This document shows positions 7,575 to 12,751 of a DNA stretch of 12,751 bases, piece by piece. The stretch is taken from NCBI GenBank assembly GCA_002420235.1, contig DIHQ01000185.1, positions 1-12,751 on the forward strand, read 5' to 3'. Source of the DNA: Flavobacteriales bacterium UBA5692. GTDB lineage: Bacteria; Bacteroidota; Bacteroidia; Flavobacteriales_D; Sanyastnellaceae. The notes below the pieces were generated by a model. That model worked only from the letters and a program-made list of their open reading frames with translations, was not told the DNA's origin and did not search any database. The translations under genes were made by a program, and so were the position numbers. Each line of letters opens with the position of its first letter. The stretch's first letter is position 1.

Positions 7575-8084
7575 TCACCAATTTCCCAAAGAAGCATTGA
7601 AAATATCCTGCGAGAGTTGAGCACCAATATCATCCACTAACGCATCTTCCACTTCCAAAAGATCCAATTCACTACTGTAATCAGCGAAACGCGAGAAGCT
7701 ACGGTCAAATCCCAGCTCGGAATCCTTCGTATTCTCGTAATGAATTGAGAGCCCTATTGTCAAGCGGTTGGAAGCTGCTGTTTCGTCACCTTGAACATTG
7801 ACGGGTGTCACTTCCCATGTGACGATTTCGCCAGCAAACTGAAGTTCTCCCGATTCATCCACCAAGCGAAGCGTGGATTGACGTTGGATGCGGTCTCGCA
7901 ATGCTTCAGTAAGCGTCAAAGCACTTGATGCCGTCGCCAACGGTGTAAGCATTTCAAAAGCCGCAACGGAATACGTTGAAGCGCCAGAAGTCTGGGCGCC
8001 GTATGGAGAATAAATACTGCATCTGCTCGTGAACAAGGCTATTACAATTAGCACCACTGACGCTTGCCTCTTAACCCTAATCAT
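7575..8084 (-). CDS. lptE: LptE-like LPS-assembly protein
   Basis: The 169-residue product has an N-terminal hydrophobic segment (9-18) ending at a cysteine (C22) followed by SIYSPYGA. A short, mostly beta-patterned domain follows (VAAFEM..., LRLVDESGELQFAGEIVTWEV). This fits Bacteroidota LptE, the outer-membrane lipoprotein that plugs LptD and helps insert LPS. The usual position between the sigma54-type regulator and the TPR-like gene supports the call. The start ATG overlaps the regulator stop as ATGA, so translation is probably coupled. Oddity: the residues before the lipid cysteine are T-S-R, and Arg at -1 is not a normal lipobox (Gly/Ala/Ser expected). Confidence 0.82.
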   Translation of the reverse strand: MIRVKRQASVVLIVIALFTSRCSIYSPYGAQTSGASTYSVAAFEMLTPLATASSALTLTEALRDRIQRQSTLRLVDESGELQFAGEIVTWEVTPVNVQGDETAASNRLTIGLSIHYENTKDSELGFDRSFSRFADYSSELDLLEVEDALVDDIGAQLSQDIFNASLGNW

Positions 8085-9364
8085 TTCAAACCGTATTCTT
8101 TGATCTTACGGTACAAGGTCCGCTCAGAAATGCCCAATTCAAGCGCAGCATACTTCCGGCGGTTGCGGTGCTTTGCGAGAGCCTTGCGGATCAATTCTCG
8201 CTCAGAGTCCTGTAATGAAAGTACTTCCTCCACTTCTTGCGCTTCCTCCAGCTCAGCATGGGAAACGGTTGGTGCGCGTTGCACTTCTGAAGTCCCTTGC
8301 CACTGCGCTGGTGACCAATCGGTCTCGAAGGAATCCCTCGACTCCTCCCGGGATTCCTCCCGGCCGACTGGTAATCCCTTCAGCGAAGGGGGCGGATTAT
8401 TAAACACTTGTTGTGCTAGCTCTGAACTGACGTGTGACGTTTCGCTTTGCATCAGGTCATAGACTAACTTTTTTAGGTCCTGCATTTCCTGGCGCATGTC
8501 AAAAAGCACCTTGTACAAGATTTCCCGCTCATTCAAATTGGAATCCGAGTCGGAAGATTCCCGCATGGGAAGTCTACTCCGGTGAGATTCCGGCAGATAA
8601 CTGAGCAATGTATCGGCATCAATACGGCGTTCGATTTCCAAAATGGACATCTGCTCCGTTGTGTTTTTCAATTGGCGAATGTTACCAGGCCAAGGATAGT
8701 TTTCAAGAACTTCGACAGCATCCTCCGCAAGTGATAGAGGCGGCATTTGATATTGCTCGGAAAAGTCAGTTGTGAATTTGCGGAAAAGCAAATGAATATC
8801 GCTCACGCGCGCACGCAACGGGGGTACATCTATTGGAACTTGGCTCAAACGATAATACAAATCTTCCCGAAACTGCCCACGCTGAATAGCATCCCCGAAG
8901 TCCACATTTGTCGCTGCAACCACCCGAACATCCGTTTTCTGCACTTTGGAAGACCCGACACGGATGAACTCGCCGGTTTCCAATACGCGTAACAAACGCA
9001 CTTGCGTGGTCAATGGCAATTCCGCTACCTCATCTAAAAAAATAGTGCCGCTATTCGCCTCTTCGAAGTAACCTTTGCGGGATTCGGTGGCTCCAGTAAA
9101 TGCCCCCTTTTCGTGTCCAAACAATTCGCTATCAATGGTGCCTTCTGGAATAGCTCCGCAGTTGACCGCGATGAAAGGCCCGTGTTTGCGTCGGGAAAAA
9201 TGATGTATCACCCGAGGCATCGCCTCCTTTCCCACCCCACTTTCTCCGAGCACTAAGACAGATAAATCCGTCGGCGCCACCTGCGACGCAACAGTCACTG
9301 CCCGGTCCAAAGCCGGACTTGTTCCGATAATACCAAAACGCCGCTTTATTGAAAGTGCATCCAT
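8081..9364 (-). CDS. Sigma54-interacting AAA+ transcription activator without sensor domain
   Basis: The 427-residue protein begins almost at once with the AAA+ domain. It has Walker A GESGVGKE (40-47), the sigma54-contacting GAFTGA loop (87-92), Walker B GTIFLDE (106-112), sensor I RVVAATN (147-153), arginine-finger region FREDLYYRLS (165-174) and sensor II WPGNIRQL (225-232). A long linker (about 262-386) holds a coiled-coil-like stretch (LYKVLFDMRQEMQDLKKLVYDLM, 283-305) and a repeated REES segment. A Fis-type helix-turn-helix ends the protein (RKYAALELGISERTLYRKI, 403-421). There is no receiver, GAF or PAS domain. It should hydrolyse ATP to open sigma54 promoters. Its gene lies 10 bases after miaB and overlaps lptE. 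Targets are unknown; groESL is a candidate. Confidence 0.93.
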   Translation of the reverse strand: MDALSIKRRFGIIGTSPALDRAVTVASQVAPTDLSVLVLGESGVGKEAMPRVIHHFSRRKHGPFIAVNCGAIPEGTIDSELFGHEKGAFTGATESRKGYFEEANSGTIFLDEVAELPLTTQVRLLRVLETGEFIRVGSSKVQKTDVRVVAATNVDFGDAIQRGQFREDLYYRLSQVPIDVPPLRARVSDIHLLFRKFTTDFSEQYQMPPLSLAEDAVEVLENYPWPGNIRQLKNTTEQMSILEIERRIDADTLLSYLPESHRSRLPMRESSDSDSNLNEREILYKVLFDMRQEMQDLKKLVYDLMQSETSHVSSELAQQVFNNPPPSLKGLPVGREESREESRDSFETDWSPAQWQGTSEVQRAPTVSHAELEEAQEVEEVLSLQDSERELIRKALAKHRNRRKYAALELGISERTLYRKIKEYGLK

Positions 9365-9374
9365 AATTTGGCGA

Positions 9375-10838
9375 TTAAGCGACGGCTGGCTCCTCTGTGA
9401 TATTGCCTAACAACGTCACAGCAGTGCAGTCGCGCACGTGAACGTTTACATACGTTCCGGGCTCTGCGTTTTCTTTAGGAAAAACAACCACTGTATTGTA
9501 AGTGGTCCGGCCGAAATATTCATCATCACTTTTTTTGGATGTGCCTTCAATGAGTACCCGGTAGGTTCTACCCGTGAGTGCTTTAGTTCGAGCCGCACCA
9601 TGGCCCTTTTGAAGAGCAATGATTTCTTGTAATCGGCGGCTTTTAACCTCATCCGGAACATCGTTCTCATACTTGCGCTGAGCCAACGTCCTCGGCCGCT
9701 CACTGTACTGGAACATGTACGACATGTCATACTGCACAGCTTCCATTAGGCTAAGCGTGTCTTGATGCTCTTCTTCAGTCTCCCCACAAAACCCTGCGAT
9801 GATATCCGTGGAAATTGCGCAATCGGGCATAATCCGGCGAATGGAATCAATACGCTCGAGGTACCATTCGCGAGTATAACCGCGGTTCATGCGCTTCAAA
9901 TTATCGCTGTTCCCAGACTGCACTGGTAAGTGAATGTACTTGCAAATGTTTTCATGTCGGGCCATAGCGTGCAGGACATCGTCGGTCATATCCTTGGGAT
10001 GACTAGTCGAAAAACGAACACGCAGGTCAGAATTCACCTCGGCAACGCGCTCAATCAATTCTGCGAAATACACGACAGGCGATTCTGTATCCTTAATTTC
10101 ACCTTTATTATCGATGTTCCACTTGTAGCTATCAACATTTTGGCCCAGTAATGTGACTTCCCGGTAGCCCGCTTCGAACAACTCATTTGCCTCACGAACG
10201 ATGGTTTCCGGATCCCGGCTTCGCTCGCGTCCTCGGGTAAAGGGAACCACACAAAAACTGCACATGTTATCGCAGCCTCGCATAATGCTGATAAATGCGG
10301 ACACACCATTAGAATCCAAACGTACTGGGCTGATTTCCGCATAAGTCTCCTCCCGACTTAGCAGTACGTTAACCGCCTTTTGTCCTCCGTGCACTTGATC
10401 CACCAAGTTGGGAATATCCCGGTAAGCGTCTGGGCCGACCACCAAATCCACCAGCTTCTCCTGTTCAAGCAGTGACTCTTTTAATCGCTCTGCCATGCAT
10501 CCAAGCACTCCAACCACTAATTCAGGACGGTGTTGCTTGGCCTTTTTGAATTGCTGCAGTCGTCTACGAACGCGCTGTTCGGCATTTTCGCGAATGGCGC
10601 ACGTATTCAATAAAATAAGATCCGCCTCTTTTTCATCGCGTGTAGTTGCAAAGCCAGCTTCATTCAAAATGCTGGCGACAATCTCCGAATCGCTGAAGTT
10701 CATCTGGCAACCATAGCTTTCGAGGTAAAGCTTTCGTCCATTCGAAGGCGTACTTGAAATCACAGTGGGAGAACCCTGCAGCGATTCATGCATGAGTTCG
10801 TGATTGTGATCCTGCAATTGTGAGGGTTCTATGGACAT
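9375..10838 (-). CDS. miaB: tRNA-2-methylthio-N6-dimethylallyladenosine synthase MiaB
   Basis: This radical-SAM methylthiotransferase has 487 residues from the ATG at 10838. The auxiliary Fe-S cysteines are C44 (YGCQMN), C80 (NTCAIREN) and C114 (LGCMAER). The radical-SAM motif is C189, C193 and C196 ([10 protein letters not shown]), followed by [14 protein letters not shown]-terminal TRAM domain covers about 415-480. MiaB adds a methylthio group to i6A37 of tRNAs reading UNN codons. The frame stays open to 11018, adding 60 residues, but that extension has no family similarity. It also covers a TAnnTTTG promoter box, a palindrome and the end of the next gene, so the start MSIEPSQLQ is preferred. 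Probably the first gene of the miaB-to-secG transcript. Confidence 0.96.
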   Translation of the reverse strand: MSIEPSQLQDHNHELMHESLQGSPTVISSTPSNGRKLYLESYGCQMNFSDSEIVASILNEAGFATTRDEKEADLILLNTCAIRENAEQRVRRRLQQFKKAKQHRPELVVGVLGCMAERLKESLLEQEKLVDLVVGPDAYRDIPNLVDQVHGGQKAVNVLLSREETYAEISPVRLDSNGVSAFISIMRGCDNMCSFCVVPFTRGRERSRDPETIVREANELFEAGYREVTLLGQNVDSYKWNIDNKGEIKDTESPVVYFAELIERVAEVNSDLRVRFSTSHPKDMTDDVLHAMARHENICKYIHLPVQSGNSDNLKRMNRGYTREWYLERIDSIRRIMPDCAISTDIIAGFCGETEEEHQDTLSLMEAVQYDMSYMFQYSERPRTLAQRKYENDVPDEVKSRRLQEIIALQKGHGAARTKALTGRTYRVLIEGTSKKSDDEYFGRTTYNTVVVFPKENAEPGTYVNVHVRDCTAVTLLGNITEEPAVA

Positions 10839-10858
10839 GGATTCCGAAAAGTAGTTTG

Positions 10859-10866
10859 CAAATGTA
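10859..10866 (-). promoter_or_regulatory. Candidate -7 promoter element for the miaB operon
   Basis: The minus strand reads TACATTTG, a full match to TAnnTTTG. It sits about 20 bases upstream of the chosen miaB ATG, giving a short leader of roughly 14-16 bases. No clear TTG appears at the -33 position. The palindrome at 10882-10898 lies just upstream, where an activator or repressor would act. Confidence 0.6.
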
Positions 10867-10881
10867 AGGATTTCGTGTAAA

Positions 10882-10898
10882 ACTGACAGTTTGTCAGT
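10882..10898. repeat. ACTGACA-N3-TGTCAGT palindrome upstream of miaB
   Basis: This is a perfect 7-bp inverted repeat with a GTT spacer, in the 77-base gap between the 65-residue gene and miaB. Two readings fit. It may be a regulator site just upstream of the miaB -7 box, since the TGAC-N5-GTCA arrangement recurs at 6262-6275. Or it may be a weak intrinsic terminator of the upstream genes, since TTTT follows the stem on the minus strand. Only three of seven pairs are G-C, so the terminator reading is weak. Confidence 0.55.
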
Positions 10899-10915
10899 AC
10901 TCATCCAACTGAAAT

Positions 10916-11113
10916 CTAATTGCCGAACAACCCTTTGGCAATAAGGTACGGGATCAAGATGTATAAAATGGAATCGCGAATCAAGTAGAACATTATGACC
11001 GCAAGCACCAGTTTCCATCCGTACTCACTGACCAGACCTTTGAAGCCTTTCTCCTTAAGAACCTTTCGGTATTCTTTGCCTTTCTCCTTTGTAAAAATCG
11101 ATTTAAGTCCCAT
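10916..11113 (-). CDS. Small membrane protein of unknown function (65 residues)
   Basis: The N-terminal half is basic and Lys-rich ([25 protein letters not shown] split by short turns). The C-terminal half is hydrophobic from about 33 to 62 ([24 protein letters not shown]), enough for one long or two short membrane spans with an Arg-Asp pair in the middle. The positive-inside rule puts the N-terminus in the cytoplasm. It lies 15 bases after the glycosyltransferase gene, so the two are probably co-transcribed, and it is followed by the miaB promoter region. Similar short proteins occur beside miaB in flavobacteria as far as I recall, but no function is known to me. Confidence 0.8.
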   Translation of the reverse strand: MGLKSIFTKEKGKEYRKVLKEKGFKGLVSEYGWKLVLAVIMFYLIRDSILYILIPYLIAKGLFGN

Positions 11114-11128
11114 GAGTTCTGCCTAGCA

Positions 11129-12748
11129 CTACTGTTCATCAGTGGTGTTTTGCGGTTCTACGTAACCATCTGATTCAAACAAATTGAACACGCGGAAGTT
11201 TCCCATTTGCATCATTTGCTTCGACAGCCAGCGGCTATCCTTATTCGCTTCATACCAATCTGGATTATTGCAAACTAGGTATGATGCCCCTTTAGTGACA
11301 TAAAAGGCAATGCGCTTTTCCCCTTGGTAGGCGTCATCGTACAAATTAGTAAAGCCCTTCTGGTCCATAAGGCTCAGCGAGATATTTGGGCTAGGATCAG
11401 TCACCGATATGATGAGGTCATCTCGTTTAATACCAATTGAACGCAGGACACCGTTCCACTCAAGAGCATTACCGAATCGTCTCTCTTGGTCCCAGTGAAA
11501 CCATTCCCAAACGCCGCGCTCTCTCGAAGGAATAATCAACTCATTCAGCCACCCACGAACTGGCCGGTGCTTCATACGGGTTCTCAAGCCGGCATCCATC
11601 AATTGCAAAACCAAAGCCGCAAAAAACAAAGCCCACAACCAGCGCTTCACTGCTCGGCTTACGCTTGCCCAACACGATATCGCCCACACCGCGATAATAG
11701 GTACTCCTACCTGCAATTCGATCAGGTAATAATCATGCACATTCAGATTCTCAAACCACAGGACCATGTAACCAACCGAAGCAGACGCTGTTGTAGCTGC
11801 TGAAGCCGAGAGCCATCGAAGACTCAAATCCCGCATACGCACATACCGAATAATCGAGAAGAAGAGCACACTCACGGCCAAAATCCGAACATAACGATGA
11901 TACCACTGAGGCAATATATCTTCACGAAAAGCGCGCCAGGTGGTTGCAATAGAATCTGCGTCCCACAGCGGCTTTGTAGACGTCAAGAAATAAACACTAT
12001 CATTTTGAGTATTGACCCATTTGGCCCAAAGGACCCATAGCACGCTAACAAATACAGGTATACCTACGGCCACTGCCCATCTCCGCCAGTGCCTGACATC
12101 ACAGGCAGCAAATGCGACAGGAATCAAACCAAGGGCCATTGTAGGGCGGAACAACAATGCCAGGGTAAAAGTAACTACCATAAACAACCGTGACCTCAGG
12201 TCAGTGCAATCGGAACGCCACCATTTGTAGGCCTGCCACCAGCCCACATAGATTAGCCCCAAGCTAGCTGCATTGACCAAATAATTCGGACCGTAAAAAG
12301 CTAAAAGTGATGATCCCATCGTCAACCATGTCACGGCCAGAGCGCTTCGAATCGATACAAATTGGTGCACGGTCTGTAACAGGCACCAACATCCGAATAG
12401 CAGAAGCGCCAAATGGGTCCACCGCAAGGTCCAAGGCTGAACACCGAAAACCTTCCAGAGTTTTCCATTTGCGTAGTACGAAAGCGGAAATTCACCAATC
12501 GCCTCCCCTCCTCCGGTACCGTGCTGAAAATGCATCGCTGGCCTGAACAATCCGCGCGGTTCCAGAGCATAGTTAATTGCCATCGAAAAGGCATCGCATT
12601 GTCGCCACTGATGCATACCGCATGGCATTTTACCGCCAACGTTTCCAAAATCGTACACCACGAAAATCAAAAGAAGAACACCAAGCCAAAAAATGACTTT
12701 GTCTTTGAATTCTAGGCTATTAACGGAACGATTTACGATATTATTCAT
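11129..12748 (-). CDS. GT-C-type membrane glycosyltransferase (PMT/ArnT-like), probable
   Basis: The 539-residue polytopic protein has one N-terminal span (about 18-35). The motif HQWRQCD follows (46-52), in the first periplasmic loop where GT-C enzymes keep their catalytic acid. About ten more spans reach to roughly residue 385, for example WTHLALLLFGCWCLL, FMVVTFTLALLF and WALFFAALVLQL. A soluble C-terminal domain of about 150 residues contains DLIISVTDPSPN and GASYLVCNNPDWY. HxWRQxD with a later HDYYLIEL segment is the pattern of Bacteroidota GT39/GT83-like enzymes. These move a sugar from a lipid phosphate carrier onto lipid or protein at the periplasmic face. Donor and acceptor cannot be named. 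The frame stays open to the window edge upstream of this ATG, so the true start could lie outside. Confidence 0.78.
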   Translation of the reverse strand: MNNIVNRSVNSLEFKDKVIFWLGVLLLIFVVYDFGNVGGKMPCGMHQWRQCDAFSMAINYALEPRGLFRPAMHFQHGTGGGEAIGEFPLSYYANGKLWKVFGVQPWTLRWTHLALLLFGCWCLLQTVHQFVSIRSALAVTWLTMGSSLLAFYGPNYLVNAASLGLIYVGWWQAYKWWRSDCTDLRSRLFMVVTFTLALLFRPTMALGLIPVAFAACDVRHWRRWAVAVGIPVFVSVLWVLWAKWVNTQNDSVYFLTSTKPLWDADSIATTWRAFREDILPQWYHRYVRILAVSVLFFSIIRYVRMRDLSLRWLSASAATTASASVGYMVLWFENLNVHDYYLIELQVGVPIIAVWAISCWASVSRAVKRWLWALFFAALVLQLMDAGLRTRMKHRPVRGWLNELIIPSRERGVWEWFHWDQERRFGNALEWNGVLRSIGIKRDDLIISVTDPSPNISLSLMDQKGFTNLYDDAYQGEKRIAFYVTKGASYLVCNNPDWYEANKDSRWLSKQMMQMGNFRVFNLFESDGYVEPQNTTDEQ

Positions 12749-12751
12749 CTC

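Noticed and set aside
8429..8444. CTGACGTGTGACGTTT as another TGAC-type regulator site
   Set aside because: The arms are direct, not inverted, and it lies inside the activator coding region.

Overview
The window reads as chromosomal DNA of a Bacteroidota member, most likely of the Flavobacteriales/Cryomorphaceae-like lineage. Four things point there. The gene order miaB - sigma54-type regulator - lptE - TPR-like protein - secG - groES - groEL is, from memory, typical of that phylum. An ABC ATPase resembles GldA, the gliding-motility ATPase. The -7 boxes look like TAnnTTTG and there is no purine-rich Shine-Dalgarno signal. A TonB-dependent receptor also has a TPP riboswitch. The base composition (roughly balanced GC) is higher than in many flavobacteria. 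Genus cannot be decided from the sequence alone.

Left part (1-2503). A TonB-dependent outer-membrane receptor runs leftward off the window (506 N-terminal residues present). Its 5' leader holds a clear TPP (THI-box) riboswitch, so it is very probably the thiamin-related outer-membrane transporter known in this phylum as Omr1/OMthi. Diverging from it is a CysQ-like bisphosphate nucleotidase, the only rightward gene in the window.

Middle part (2507-6184). All genes here point left: groES, groEL, a strong intrinsic terminator, then a GldA-like ABC ATPase (GTG start) overlapping rsgA by one base (TGATG). rsgA meets cysQ tail to tail with 3 bases between the stop codons.

Right part (6185-12751). 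This is a compact leftward cluster. A GT-C-type membrane glycosyltransferase and a 65-residue membrane protein come first. A short promoter region with a palindrome follows, then miaB (tRNA methylthiolation), a sensor-less sigma54-activator-type AAA+ regulator, lptE (LPS assembly), a TPR-like protein and secG (protein export). A 187-base regulatory gap then leads into groESL. The genes share a theme of envelope biogenesis, secretion and protein quality control.

The most interesting observation is regulatory. The two intergenic regions of the right-hand cluster are the only places where I found TGAC/GTCA inverted repeats. They are CTGACGGGGTGTCA and TGTCAGGTACTGACA before groES, and ACTGACAGTTTGTCAGT before miaB. 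The groES region also holds a sigma54-like promoter candidate with GG-N10-GC spacing, while a sigma54-type activator is encoded about 2 kb upstream. This suggests, without proving it, that the activator controls groESL and perhaps its own operon. No tRNA, rRNA, CRISPR array, transposase or phage gene was seen.
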